From Pomacea canaliculata (Eukaryota > Mollusca > Gastropoda > Architaenioglossa > Ampullariidae), in contig NC_037592.1 of the NCBI RefSeq assembly GCF_003073045.1, positions 14,502,384 to 14,566,383 on the forward strand: a stretch of DNA of 64,000 bases. The letters run 5' to 3'. Below the pieces are notes generated by a model, which was not told the origin of the DNA, did no database searches, and saw only the letters and a program-made list of their open reading frames with translations. The position numbers were made by a program, and so were the translations under genes. This document shows positions 46,402 through 60,800 of this stretch, piece after piece (within the stretch, counting starts at the first letter, position 1; each line of letters opens with the position of its first letter).

Positions 46402-49400
46402 TCATTGGGAAAATCTGGGCATTCATTTACAAACTGGGCCACCACTTACTCATGTGAACCTGAACTGTACTTCGAACCTGAAACTACTGAAGAGATAAAG
46501 CAGGTATTTCTAAATCTGACAGCTCACATTTTGTATTCAGTAACATTTTGAAGTTTTAAATAATTCAGTCACTAGATAAAATCAGAGTTTAATGCTGTGG
46601 AAAAGGATATTTAAAAAAAAGTTTCGTTCATACTACAGCTGAGATCAAGTTGCAAAAATAAAATGGTTTTATGCAAAAACCAGCAGCTAAAGCAATATCA
46701 AAGCAGCTGGCCAAGTAATGCTACAACTAAGAATTTCAAATTGCATGATAATGAAGATTTGATAAAAAGCAAACTGTCAAAAAAGTCAAGGACCATATTT
46801 AAAGTGGATGATTGGCTGATACATTTCCCATGTTAAATTCTAGATTAAGGCTGTAGTGAATGAGCTTGCAATTTCATTATCAACATGAAGAGTAAGAGCA
46901 AAATATTGCTGACTCTTGAGCTTATGGAGGCACAAAATCTAAAGTTGTGGGGTCTGTTGTGTGTTTGGTGCATTGGCTTTAATCCAGAGTTAGTGGAGGT
47001 TAATGATTTTTGACAAAGAGTAAAAAAAATTAAATAGCAACATAAACAAAACATGATAGGTATATTGTTAACATTAAGAATTTTGGTGCAGTCCATCCTC
47101 AACTTGCCGTGGTTCCAGGTGTTAGCTTGGGACATGACATGTAGCTAAGCATTGATTTTGGCAGACTGCCAGCTGTCCACTTGAATGGTCCTTATTAAAA
47201 ATGTTTCAGGATGTAAAAGATTTTTTATAACAGAAAAATGTGAAGAAGGATTGTTGGTGTGTGTTTTTGGTCACACTTTAAAGCAGGTTTCTTTGTAATA
47301 CTTTTGCAAAAACTTTGTTTTGAAAAAAGGTACTGTCATTTGCACAAGAAAAAGGCAAGAAGGTAAAAGTTGTTGGAAATGGTCATTCTCCTTCAGACCT
47401 GGCATGCACAACAGACTACATGATATCACTTAAGCACTACAACCAAGTACTAAAGGTGAGAAGAACCAAGGTCCAATGTATTATTAAGACAATGGTTGAA
47501 GTTTGGACTATATCAAAATGTGCTGTGTCACTGATGGGAAAGTGTAAGATACAAGACAGGCTGCATTGCATTGTTTCTCTTTTCAAAGTTTATGAATAGA
47601 GAAAATGTGATACCCATATCATACTGAGAAGGTTTCTTTTAGGGGCACAGACTTTTTGCATAGTTCCAGACATTGGCTATAATCCTGCTTCATACATTAG
47701 GCCTTTGGTGTTTAAGACTTTAAGTTGTGCTTATTCTTCAAGTGCTTAAGGCGGGTAGGTAGGAAAATTATGTATGCACATGGAATTAGAAACAACTCGC
47801 AGGCTCAGAGGTCATTACTTGTAATATTTCCTCAAGAGTTGCCTGACAACAGATTATAGTTAGGAGTGAAACTGAAGAAAAGTTTGTCATTTTTTTTCTC
47901 ATTTAAAAACACTGTAAATTATTTAAAATTAATAGTTACATGATAGCTGATTGTGTATTTCTTCTTGCAGGTTGATGGTGTGAAGCTTCAGGTGACTGTC
48001 CAAGGTGGCTGCTTGATTAAGGATCTAAATCATAAAGTCTTACCTGCTCATAATATGGCCTTAAGTGTGTGAGTTTGAAAGTGTGAAACATTTTATGAGC
48101 AGTTTCTTCTTATTCTTTTAAAGTCTAAGAATGATAGAAATACTGACTAGGCATAGTTCAAGCAGTTCCCTTGTAACAGAATTGTTCTTTTCACACTATT
48201 CTTTGGGCTTAAGATAACAGTCCTTGCCTATCTTTCAACCTTTCTGACATATTTCCCTTAAAAAAATGTGTCATTTATTTTTGATGCCTCCTTTTCATAT
48301 CTCTCTTTGCAAAGTAGTGAAGTGTTACATTAGTTTCATTGTTGATGCTGATGTTTAAGATGTGGTAAAAGATGTTTATTTGATGGCTATTTCACTGTTT
48401 TGGTTTTTAGATTAGGGACAGTGTCAGAGTTAACTGTTGCTGGAGTTATCTCAACCGGAACACACGGCACAGGAGCTAATTATAACATAATTTCTTCTTA
48501 TGTGAGTTTTTACATCAAAGATATCTCGGGCAGATTTGTCTTTGTTCTCAATAAAATATGATCATTCTAGTCTTTGCTAGAAGATTTTTACAAATGTTTT
48601 TAGATTAAGGTTTGTGAATTTTTTTTTTATTGCAGTTTTGATAAATTTATAAATCAGGACCTCCTACTTCAGGCCAACATGTGAGATTTCAGAACTAAGA
48701 CAATTGATATTTCAAAACAACCATATGTTACACTGCGCATACTTGTAACCTCTGTTTTGCACCCATGCATACTCCGAGATCACACTTGTGTATGTCTGAT
48801 ATGCATGCACATGTACACACAGGTATGCATGTGCAGATCAAGGTTTAGATTTAATGAAGGGTTGGTGAAGACAGAAAGGGCTGTTACGCAACAAAAATAT
48901 ATTTTTTTTAACAACAGGTGGTAGATATGGACCTCATGAAAGCATCTGGAGAAATCATACACATATCTAAGGAAGAGAATTCTGAACTGCTGCCTGCTGC
49001 AGTGTTAAGCCTCGGCAGTCTTGGAATTATCCTCAGCGTTACTCTCCAGTGTGAACCTATGTTTAAACTTCGTCAGACACAATACCCTGCTGAACTGCAA
49101 GATGTAAGCTTTATTCTTTCACTGTAGATCTTTCCTTTTTCTTTTGGTTTTGACTTTCCAAGAATCTTGAAATTTTTTAAAAAGAAGTATTGCAATGAAA
49201 AATTTAAATATCTGGGGCTATTGTATGTCATAATAATGATTTTTGTTTACTACAGCATCTATCACATCACAGATTTATGACTGGCATAAAAAAAAATTTC
49301 ATGAAAAAAGTGTTCATGTAACAGCGGGTCAAGCTATTGGCCAGTCATTCGTACATCATTTGGTCACTGGCTATTAAGGCAATGGGAGTCAGAATTATGT

Positions 49401-52204
49401 AGTAAATACCCCATTGTATTCATATATGATCCATGCTGGTTAGTTTCAACAGTAATAAATCTACATATCTTGTTTTCTCTTTACGCAGATTTTGAATGGC
49501 ACTGGTTGGCTTGTTCTGCTTTATAATCATGAATATGTATGAGTGGGTGATTGTATTATTGCTGGAGAATGGATATTTTACAAAAGAGTTAATTGGTACA
49601 GATGTGGATGTTTGGGGTTCTGTATAAAATGAAAAGTTTTGTTAGGAAGTTTTTGACGGTTCAAGTGTGGCTGGTTTTATCATTCACAGTTAATCTTAAT
49701 GGTTAATGGTTTATTGAATTTAATTATTGGGTATGTCCTTATTCTCAGGTTTTGGAAAATTTGAACACATATGTAACCTCAAGTGATCACTTTCGCTTCT
49801 TCTGGTTTCCTTACACTGAAAAAGTCATTTGCTATCATGCTAGTCGGACAGAAGAGGTTTGTAATCTCTTGTTTCCATGTTTAGTTTATATTCATTTGTT
49901 CTTTAATAATGAGAGTCCTTTTAATTGCCACACATTACTTGATCTTTTTTTATTGGTTTGTTCAATGATCGCTCTGGTGTAACAAAGCCTGTCAAACTGT
50001 ACTTTGTAAAAGACATGTTTTACCACTTCACCTTCAGAATAAACATTGCATGCCCCATTCTGATATAACTGTTCATCAAGCTACATCCTTTTTTTCTAGT
50101 ACAGTCATAAAACAGCACATCTTTTGTTACCATTCTCCACTTTTTATGGGTTTTGCTACTGCATCATATCTTAACTAGTAATGTACTAATATGACTAAAG
50201 GTCATAACTCCCAGCCTCAGAGAGAGCTGATGTTAATTTTGAAATTGATTTTTATGTATTAGGAAATCAGTGTGAAAGAAAGTTGGTTCTGGGATAGTTT
50301 TATTGGATTTCATCTCCTGCAGTTCCTGCTTTGGATGAGGTAATATTAATGGAGTATATGATGTTTTCTGGTGTTTAACTTCTGGTTACAATACTGAATG
50401 TATAAATAGCTTCAGATTGACATTGCACAGTGCATAACAATATTTGTACTGGCGATAAACGTTAAACTGGTTAATAGTCACAAAGATGTGAACTCTTAAC
50501 TCAAACAGGTTTATGCATACATCTTAAAATGATTTATCAAATGTCTTTAAAAAATTAAATCAAATTAATGCTCCTTCACTTTTATTTGTTCCAGCACATT
50601 TATTCCAGGACTTGTTCCATTCATCAATAATCTATATTACAGACTCATTTATGCCCATCGTAAAGAACTTATAAATGTGAGCCACAAAGTTTTCAATTTC
50701 AACTGCCTGTTCAGGCAGTATGTGATGGAATGGGCGATTCCAAGGTATTGAATACATTATATTTATGTGTTTACTTGTTGTATAACTTGCTGTGAAATTA
50801 ATTTTTGTATCATTGCCTTTTCAGTTGACCAGCATTTTTTTGAATCTACATTGAATCTTCTGTCTAAGCTGCACTTTGTCACATACTGTTCAGAAGACCA
50901 TTTTCATCATTTCCAGTCAGCATTGTGTTTGAAAGTATTTGTATGTGTAACCAAGGAAAATATATGCAAACAGTTGTACTTAATGTATTGGTCTGCATGT
51001 TGTTGTACTTGTACATGTAATTAATATAATATGTGAAAGTACATGCAGATGTTTGTACACAGTTTTATATGTGGGAAATTGGTAATATTTATGCATCCAC
51101 TGCTTCTTACATGTTATTTATCTCTGAATCAGGGACAAGGTGGGTGTTGTTTTGACAGACCTAAATAGATGGATCAGAGAAAGCAGATTTCCTGCCCATT
51201 TTCCTGTCGAGGTGCGCTTTGTGAAAGGAGATGACATTTTTCTCAGCCCTTCCTATGGCCAAGACACATGCTACATAAACATAGTCATGTACAGGTGAAA
51301 GTTGCTTTGAGCTCTTTGTTTTTTTATGCTGAAGTGTCCTGCTGAGAAGAACACAGGGGTAGACATGTAGTATCTTAGTTAAATGTAAACTGTAAGTGAT
51401 TTACTGTCCAGGATAAAACATGTGAAATGTGATATAGTGTCTAGGATAAAGCACCTAGAACTGTAATTGATTTACTGTGTAGGATATAGAAGGCAGAGCT
51501 CAGTGCACTCCTATCACTGCCTGGCCTTTGATAAATTGTTCTGATCATTATTGGGTAGGCACCACATCAACCTCAAACCAGCAATCTTCTGCTCTACAAT
51601 TAAGCGCAATAACCAGAAGTCTATGAAGCGGTCGAAAATAGTATGCAAAATCCTTCTACAATCATATCTTTTATTCATTATTCAATCACAGACCTTATAA
51701 CAATCTGGTGCCACATTCTGAATACTGGGATGCATTTGAGAAAATAGTTGCTTCAGTTGGTGGCAGGCCTCACTGGGCAAAAGTAAGTTCTGTCAATTGT
51801 TTTTTGAAAAGATTATTTTTGATATTAAATTCTCATAGAATTTGACATTATCTTTGAATGTTGTCAGCTTAATAATTTACATTTCAAGATGTAAATTAAC
51901 AGAATTTTATGGTTATAATTTAATGCCAAAATGTGTAGATATATATATATAAAAGAGAGGAAAAAAAGGGGGATTGATAGATTGGATTTTTAGGTCAGCC
52001 AGATGTGATAAGTTGATTAGCACTAAATGTCTGTTACAGGATCACACTTATGGAAACAAAGAGTTTGAGTCTCTCTATCCTAAGTGGGGAGACTTTTGCC
52101 ATATTCGAGAAAACTTAGATCCCAATGGAATGTTTCTCAATGCCAATTTGGAACGAGTCTTTGGAAAGGGTATTGCTTCAGTTAATTTACTTAATAAGAA
52201 CTAA
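46402..52204 (+). CDS. GULO: L-gulonolactone oxidase (5' end unresolved)
   Basis: Flavoenzyme that oxidises L-gulono-1,4-lactone in the last step of ascorbate synthesis, membrane-bound at the ER in vertebrates. Eleven phase-consistent exons: 46402-46503, 47330-47455, 47971-48068, 48411-48501, 48918-49103, 49749-49856, 50263-50339, 50595-50744, 51133-51294, 51692-51782, 52040-52204 (TAA). They give about 451 residues, against 440 in rat. Visible are [14 protein letters not shown] near the N-terminus, [17 protein letters not shown] with the His that carries covalent FAD in rat, [42 protein letters not shown] and the family signature GGRPHWAK, then DPNGMFLN. A hydrophobic stretch ([20 protein letters not shown]) matches the membrane-associated part of the rat enzyme. 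No stop or frame break is seen, so it looks functional. The start codon lies in an upstream exon I could not fix. Confidence 0.96.
47330..47455 (+). CDS. GULO: GULO FAD-binding exon
   Basis: Carries [16 protein letters not shown]; the His corresponds to rat His54, the covalent flavin attachment site. Gly-Gly-Gly of the rat protein is Gly-Asn-Gly here. The exon is phase 0 at both ends. Confidence 0.95.
51692..52204 (+). CDS. GULO: GULO last two exons with HWAK motif
   Basis: Exon 51692-51782 ends GGRPHWAK, the C-terminal signature of aldonolactone oxidases. Exon 52040-52204 continues with [20 protein letters not shown] and [14 protein letters not shown]. It ends with 13 extra residues ([12 protein letters not shown] region) beyond the point where rat GULO stops at KVFY. 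Confidence 0.95.
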
Positions 52205-54745
52205 GCAAAGTGTTTCTTTATTCTTTTTTTATGTTCCATTTAATAATGGTACATTTTTGTTACCTTTGAAAATGGAATATAGCACCAAAAAAAAAAGACA
52301 ACTTGCACTGAGGGAAAAAGCCTCATATAACATGCAGTTAGTATGTTATGGAACTGATGTTTCTGACCAAAAAGATCTGTGCATTTTTTGGCTGTTTTTC
52401 CAGAATAGATCAGTCCTCGATTGATGCGATGTGAGTTTTCAATCCAGTAATAAGTAATTTGTTACTGATAAACCATCTTCAGAATATGCCTTAAATCCTG
52501 TTTTGGTTGTGCTTATTTTTCTCCTCCTTTTTTTTTTTTTTTTTTAAATGAAAGCTTGAGTCAACAGTCATTATGAAGTTGATTTGTTTTATGCCTTTTC
52601 CTTTTCAACGATTTTACATCTTTTGTAAATCAAATCATGTTTAAAGCGAAAAAGAGGTTAGAAGAAATATTGAGGTCTCCAGGTGTTATGCATTATATAT
52701 ATACACATGCATACCTAAAATCTCTACAGTAAAGTTGTTTACTGCAATTACTTAATGATAAACAAGATATAAAATGGACAGAATTTTTGTATTATCTGGA
52801 TCATTTTTATCCATTTACTTTATTCCATGTTTTTCAAATATTATCTGGATCATTTTTATCCATTTACTTTATTCCATGTCATTCAAATTATTCTTTACAA
52901 TATTGTTCATCGAATATAAAGAGCAAATCAAAGACAAAAAATATACGTAAATGTTTATTTACAATTGTGTATCATGGGGCTCACTTTAGCCTTATTTTTA
53001 TCAGTCAACATACTGAATGATTGTCTCATATTGCAGACGAACATTTTCATCGACTTTTACTTTTAATAAACATTTCAGTCATTTACATCTATGTTGTCTA
53101 GTCATGGTTCAGTTGGTCAGTCATACTTGGTGAAGAAACATTCCTGGGGGTCATCGGACCTTTATTAGTGCTGAGCTACTATGTTGAAGTTTACTGTTAA
53201 TGTATCCACTGGTAGAATGGATTGAAGTTCTGTTTTCAAGTCCACTATTGTGTAAAAAAAACCCCAATTCTCTTAGTGCTTGATGTCTTCAATTTTCAGC
53301 TGCTTCTGCTGATGTATGCATATCATTGATATTTGAGAAAACATGGAAGTAACTAAAGAAGCCCATGTGACAAGTAAAAAAATACTAGAACTTGTGACCG
53401 TCCATGGTGGAAACAAAAAGCTGTGAACATTTTTATGACTGCTGACTTGGAATTTGAGGCTAACCTAAATGCATCTTCTGCTAACTTATTGTTAAGATGG
53501 AATAGTGGATAACTTGTTTTTGTTTTAGACCAGTTATGCTTGAAGGTTGATCTGCTGACAGTGCTTAATACACTGACAGGTGTGATTTACTTTGTAATTC
53601 TGACTGCTGTTGATTGAACATTGATTGACTTGAAGGTTGCATAACAGCAGTTATGGATTGGGTCCAGTATTATTGCTATTCATGACCCAGTTTTACATTG
53701 CATACTTACATATTGAGTGCCAAAGATAATCTGTATGATGTAAAATGTTTCATAACTTATATATAAAAGATCAGAAACTGGTAGTTGAAAAAAAAAAAAG
53801 CATGAGGCTCCATTTTTGATCTGAAGACTTATCCTTTGCATGATTGCATTTACATATGCAAATGTGAGCATGCACACACACACACACACAGAGAATAAAA
53901 TGAAATGAAAAATAATTTCATATTCCAAAACTGTCTAACACAAGATGTGTACAGACAAATATTTTACTAAAGTATGATTGGCTTTATAGATTTTAAAAAT
54001 GAAGGACATAGGAATTTGTGTTTCACATATAACTGCTCTTTCTGAGACAGCAAAGCCTTCAATTGAATCACCATAGATCTTTATTAACAATAGATGGCAG
54101 TGTGTCTTCATTTTCTTCAAAGCTAAGCCATCAAATACACAATGTAGCTTAATACATAGGTATCAATTAAAATAGATATTGGCAAAAATGCAAATAAAAT
54201 CCTGGACTATATCACAGATAACGTTGCCTCCAATGAGCTATACAAGCACTCCTTAAGAAGTCAGCTTATACCATAGTTCATATGAATCAGCTTTTTCCTG
54301 ATGTAAAAACTTAAATTTTATCTGTCTTGCTAGTATGAAAAATATCTGCTGAAATATAGTTTCATTCCTAGCAAACTGAAAAATAAAATCACATGGAAAG
54401 GCATTTATCATTAAAAAAAAAATTTTCATTATGATCATATATTCATCTTTTGAAAGCTTTCTCTACTAAATATAACCACAAAGTCATGATTTTTTTCTCT
54501 TAAAATCAGTCTTCATGATGTGTAAACTTGGTTTTCTCTAACATATTTAAAAAAAAATAAAATTCATTGCTGATAATCTAGAATAAGCCAAGAACATATT
54601 TATAAAACAATCAAAATTAATGCATGCTGCATTCTTGAACAGATTTGTAGCCACATGCAGCCAAGTCATCTGATATTATGTTACTGCGCTATGAGTGCCA
54701 CCTGCTATACAGATTACATATGAGTCCTGGAAAGTTCCCAATATC
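52205..54745. other. Convergent 3' flanks of GULO and ABCB8-like genes
   Basis: AT-rich DNA with 3' untranslated sequence expected from both sides. Possible polyadenylation signals are AATAAA at 53065-53070 (plus, for GULO) and TTTATT at 54080-54085 (AATAAA on the minus strand, for ABCB8). Neither is proven. No further gene was seen. Confidence 0.35.
52791..52888. repeat. Tandem duplication, 2 x 49 bp
   Basis: Two adjacent 49-bp copies beginning ATTATCTGGATCATTTTTAT (52791-52839 and 52840-52888) differ at only two positions, so the duplication is recent. It lies in the presumed 3' flank of GULO. Confidence 0.95.
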
Positions 54746-54846
54746 TTAGACATCAGTGGCGCAATCAAGCTGGTCCTCAATCTGCTGTTGTTTGATAAGC
54801 TCCCAATACAGTCCCCCTTTTTCCTCAGACTGTTGTGGTCACCAAT
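54746..54846 (-). CDS. ABCB8: ABCB8-like last exon, one base short
   Basis: Starts [11 protein letters not shown]. After a five-base G run (C-run at plus 54813-54817) it continues in a shifted frame as [17 protein letters not shown] to TAA at 54748-54746. The family pattern KKGGLY needs one more G. The exon is 101 bases where 102 would keep phase. Confidence 0.88.
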
Positions 54847-57800
54847 CTGCACAGGTAGGCTTTAGAGTTATGGCTTTTGAGAAGCAATCTGGAATATGCT
54901 TTTAGAATCTTGACTATATCATTTACAGGGACCTTTTACAAACCACATAAGGTCAGGCTCACATAAGTGACAGTCAAAGAGTGGACTAGACAGCATGTTA
55001 GTTGCATAAATTACATTATCATCTATGTTACAATAATGAATCTTTCACGTGGATGTTGAATGTAACAGTATGGATCAGCATATTCATACTACACATCACA
55101 CACATATACTCCTACAAATGTGCAGCTTCTCTACAAAGACATCCTTTTCACATCTAGCAAAAGCCAGTAAATTTAATGGTACTCATTGTTGCATAAAGTG
55201 TATTTAAAATAGATAAGCAGTACAGGGACCAGTTACATACCTCTACAATTTTCCCATGTGAGACAACTGCAATGATATTTGCATCTCTTATTGTGCTAAG
55301 TCGGTGAGCAATCACCAGCACAGTGCGGCCTGCAGGCAGTGAACACATTTATGTACACGTCCCAAAAATATATGTGCTCTCTTCCCCCTTCTCACACACG
55401 TGTATAATTATGCACAAGACAAACAATCACATAATGACAGCTATGAATTTAATAACTTGTTGAATTCACATGATGTTTTGAAATTTTCAATTACTGATTT
55501 CCAAAAGTCTTAAAGCCTTATAACATCAAAAACGCTATAGAAAGAGGTAAAGCAGTAAGGATTACTGCTAAAGATAACCTGTTATCAAAAACAAAAAACA
55601 TAAACAAAAATAAAACACTGCTTCTGAGAGCAGTTTCTGACATAATCTTAAGTTGAAATGCAATTTACTTCTTTATCCAAACAAATCTTACCTTTGGATA
55701 CTCTGTCTAAAGCCTCCTGCACAAGTCTTTCTGATTCCGCATCAAGTGCACTAGATAGAAAATAAGCCAATTTTATTTTCACGTTAACAGCATATGAAAA
55801 ATGCCTTCTTAGGCTTCTATACAGTATGTAAAACTTTTTTCTCAGTGACTTTCACTCTCATTTCAAATTCAGCAAATACCATATGAAAATTCTTTAAAAT
55901 GTTGCAGTTAACTGTTTACTTCATCATGGTCAATGAGCACACACCTGGTCGCCTCATCAAGAATGAGGATAGCAGGATTTTTTATCAGCGCTCTAGCAAT
56001 AGCGATGCGTTGTTTTTGCCCTCCTGATACAGTGACTCCTCGTTCCCAAGGACTGTGTGGTAACCATGAGGAAAGGCTGTGATAAAGTCATGGGCATTGG
56101 CCAGTTTTGCTGCTTCCACCACCTGAACAATGTGACATGAGTTAGCTTCAAATACAACTTAAAATCTTATGAATAGATGAAATGTGTTGTAACAAACTTT
56201 CAAAAAGAAGCCTATTATATATATAAAAAGATTTTTTCTACATACCAGCACATTTACTCTCACATCTGCACACACACACATATTTGTATGTAAGCTTTAC
56301 ATGTAAGAAAAATATCTAGATCAATTTTTGCTGTTCTAAATACTTCAGCATTTCTTTTAGAGTTCATCTTTAATGGGTATTTTTGCCAATACTGATGTTT
56401 ATGTTTTAAATCAATGTAGATTTTATTGTGATAAGAATGAAAACATGATGATTGGTCTGTGTTGACAAAGCTGACAGAACAATTACATCACTGCAGCCCA
56501 TTCAAGAGGTATTGTCACAAATGTGTTGCAAATGCTCAAAGCTCACTTCTTGATCTGTTGCATCTGGGCGGCCATAACGTATGTTCTCCATGACTGTTGT
56601 GGCAAAAAGAACAGGTTCCTGCAATTTATAAGTATTCTGTCAAAAACAATGTTTTCTTTCTTTATTCTGTCCATTAGAATGTATAGCTCTATTGTAATGC
56701 AAAGTTCATTATTCACTGAGATCAGCAAGCTATTCAAGTCTTTAAGCATAAAGAGTTTAGAGACAGGCCTTTTGAGAAATAAATCTATGTACATATATTA
56801 GCATTTATAATGCTGACAACAAACAAATCTTAAAGATTAGTTTTGTAATGTTAAGAACAGACTGAAATGCTGTGGTTATGTAATCAGTGTTTTCAAACAA
56901 TTGCAGCTCCCAGTTACACCAGAGACCTTTTCTCTGCTGGCAACAGTAAGACAGTCATAAAAGGCATAAGGGAGATCTGTGATCTTATGGTTGTATTGAA
57001 GTGGTAAGAGCTCTTTCATATCCTCTCCCTTACTTCCCAGCACTCTAAAAGTAAAGGTACCCCACTACACAACTGTGTCAACTGGAAGAAGTGGGCAGTG
57101 TCACAAGGTATCAAACTGGCCAGCATGTGCAATTTTGGGTTAAGATACCATTGGTCTAATCACTAGGTTATGTACTTCATTCAGCTCATAATGGCAACCG
57201 ACCTGATTGATGAAGCCAATAGCATGACCTCTTAACCAGGAAGCATCAAGCTCTTGAATATTGACATCATCAATGGTGATGGTGCCTTTGTTCACTTCAT
57301 AAAACCTTTCTAACAGTGCTGCCACTGTAGATTTTCCTGAAAGAAAGCATTACATAAAGTGGAGGATGCTCACTGCAATATACAATTCACTCTGATCATA
57401 TCATAATTTTGAGAATAGTTGATAAATAGTCAGAAATTGTGACATGTGGACACAATGTTTCACTAATTTAGACAGTAGATAAGCCTGGAACAGCATCAGA
57501 AATATGTGAGGAATGTTATGGAACAGAGTGGGATGGTCAGGAGATAGAGGTAATGAGAATGGAATAAAACAGCAGCTCTAAATTCTCTGATGTCGACAAA
57601 TGACATAATTAATTTTACTAATTTTATAACTACTGCTGTATAAATAGTTTGTATTATTTTAATAAGTAAAAGTTACTTTAAAAGGCCATATCAACCTATT
57701 CATTAGAGCAAGAAAGTGTTTGTAAAGGGTGAAATGACAGTCTTTGTTGACTTACCTCCACCTGAAAGCCCAACCAAAGCTACTATTTGCCCTCCAGGAA

Positions 57801-60800
57801 TGTGTAGAGAAAAATTGCGCAAAATTGTCTGGAATAAAAATATGCAATTTTACTTACATAACTTTTGTGCCCAGCAACTACGATATGCTTGTGTGTAAAG
57901 GTAAATGATTTTAATCATTTATTTCACCCCCTAGCTAACTCACAGGAACAGTTAGAAAGGGAAAAAATAAGCTAGGGTTTGGAACAGATAGTATGCCAAA
58001 GCATAGCTGTAATAATATGCTAAGTGTTGTGTGATGTAACATTCAATAGTACATTCATTTTAACCAGTTACAGTAGTTGTGCTAAGTGTGACATGCACTT
58101 TTTAGTGTATAAATGCAAGATTTTAATACTTTATTAACTAGCAGAAAATGCAACTTTTCCTAACCTTTTGCTTCGATATATGATTTGTGTGAATTTGTAA
58201 GTATTGCGTGAATGTTTTCTCTGTGCCACATACAACTGTATTTTACCTGGCCTGGTCGAGTTGGGTAGGAAAAGCTGACATTGTCGAACTCTATGGTACC
58301 CAGAAGACAGTGGTATGGAATTTTTTTACCCCCTGTCAGAGCCACTGATGGGTGGGTGTTGATATACTGTATGCAAACACAATTCATGGAACCAAAGAGG
58401 AAAGATACAATATTATAATAACAATAAAAGGTATGTCACATAAACAAATGATGATAGGCAACATGAAGGAATAATCCACCAGGAGGACTGATGATGAATG
58501 GAGGAAAAACATGATAAAGAATGAAGAAAAAAGAAAGGTGAGGGAGCAGGCAAACTAAGGGAGAAACAAATTTCATCTTTTTCTCTACTTAATAGTTTGT
58601 AGAAACGTCTCCATTCTCTCTTCCATCTGCCTAGGAGTATATTCATTTAAGTTTTAGACTTTAGAGGCAAGGCAAGGCAGCAAGGCAGAACAGATGCCAC
58701 AAGCAGAAAGAACAGTGTGCCAGAGATGAAAGCTAAACCCAGGACAGCCAACCCTCACTGTATTGGTGAAAAGCGCTAACTGTTGAGCCACCGACCACCC
58801 AGGCTCAACTAGGGACAGTCCACTATGCCATATGAGTATTGAACCAGCGAGTGTGTGTGTGCACATGTCTCTGGCATCAAATCTTGTGTTTCACATAACA
58901 CATAACATACATTGAGATCCACTTTCCCTCTAGCAACAAAACCACTAGGAAAAAAGTCCACTTACCTCAAAGACTCTAGCTCCAGCAGACACACCTCGCA
59001 CCATATTGCCAAAAAGAATAGACATCTGAGCCAAGGATCTGTAAAGAACATGCAGTTTCAGTTTAGTTTACTGCTTTTGCAAGAGGTGTGTTTGAGGGTT
59101 GTGGGAGTGGAGGGAACTTGTTGGCTAGAGAAAAGGCACTGGAAATATGTACAATACAGACACATAAATATCCTTATATGCATCTCATCACTGTACAAAT
59201 ATGTATGAACCTGCTTGCTGATACAGCATACACAATGAAAGTGTAAAAACAGCTAAAAGAAAAAAACAAATAACTTTAAGATAAGCAGAACTGTAGCATG
59301 ATAAGGGATAAAATGATATCTAACTTGAGAAAATGGTGGAAAACGTCTAATTTTTACATAAAAGAAACCATGCCTGGTACTTTTGTTCCCAATAGTGATG
59401 CAGTTCTAGTATATTTAACATGTATTGTAAAGAAATAATTTAAATTTGCATAAATATTGATGATGGTTTCCCTTCATTCTTCCCACTGATTATCTTTAGT
59501 ATAAGCTATAGTTAGTGTTACAAAATCAACCTTCTCCTTAAAGGTAACAGTAGTCTAATAAACTACATGTGAGTTTTCTTCTTCACACAAGTGCTAAAAT
59601 ATTCCTTCAAGCATCTTACATTGTGCATCCCTCATGTATCTTATATAGGTGGTCCCTCACCTCTCTATCATCTGAGTCGCCATTAAAAAGGTCATCAGTT
59701 CTCCAGCATTAAGCTCACCAAGAGAGATAAGCCAGCCACCAGCAAACATGGATCCAAGCACTATAGAGTTGAGGAAAATGCTGGATATGCCTTGGAATGC
59801 CCCAATACCAATACCAAGCCTGATGTTGAGAACACGAGACTGTTCCAGCTGCTGGGAATATAGCCTGTCAACATAATGATTCATATGTGATGTTTAGGTT
59901 TTAGGTGTAAAATGTGGTATGATAGTTGAAGGAGGTGGAGTACTGGACTTAGCCAATAATCATGCTGTAACATGTGACTGAGAAACTAACGTAAGTTTTA
60001 AAGCCATTAATTCAAGTAATATTACATTCTATAGATTCTCAGCATTAAGATCTTTCATATCAGTACATTCTTGAAATTAAAAAAAAAAAGTGTCTGCACT
60101 CTTTCATGTAAGGATGTCTAAAGCTAGGAAAATGAGTGTTCTTCTATAGAACTGTTACTTACTCCTTCTCTTTTTCTTCCATTGCAAAAGCCCTCACAGT
60201 GCGAACATTTCCAATTGCTTCATCTGCTACAGATGTTGCTTTTGCAACCTGAAAAACGCTGATTTTTTTTATCCTGCTGTATCACAATGATTGCCTATGA
60301 ATTCAACTTTTGTATCTTTGTCAAAAACAGTGGTTGCATTGCTTGGAAGAATATAACTATTTTCTTTTATCTTCTTCCACATTCTTTTCACCTTTCTGTC
60401 ATCTTCTCTTTGTTTTGACACACATATTTTTAAAAAATAATAACTTATAATGTAAAGTTTTAAAATCAACTGAGTGCTATTATTTAGTGGGCAGCATTTG
60501 ATCTTGTATTATTTAAATCGAGGGCGCCCTCTAGCAAAGTTCAAATTAACAAACTGACAATAAACCCCTCAAATATCATGTTCCATCCTTATAGTACCAA
60601 AACCTGCATAAAAACATACAATTGATGCAGTTTTCAATAGGCATGATTCCTGAAACTGGCGGTTCTGATTACTATCATTGCATTATAAGTTTGATACAAA
60701 TGATGCACTGGGATGCTGAATCTCTTTTTCTTTCATTGTATTGTCTTTGTAAGTGTTTCTTCCTTTCTCTCTCTCTCACACACACACGTGTGAGATCTTC

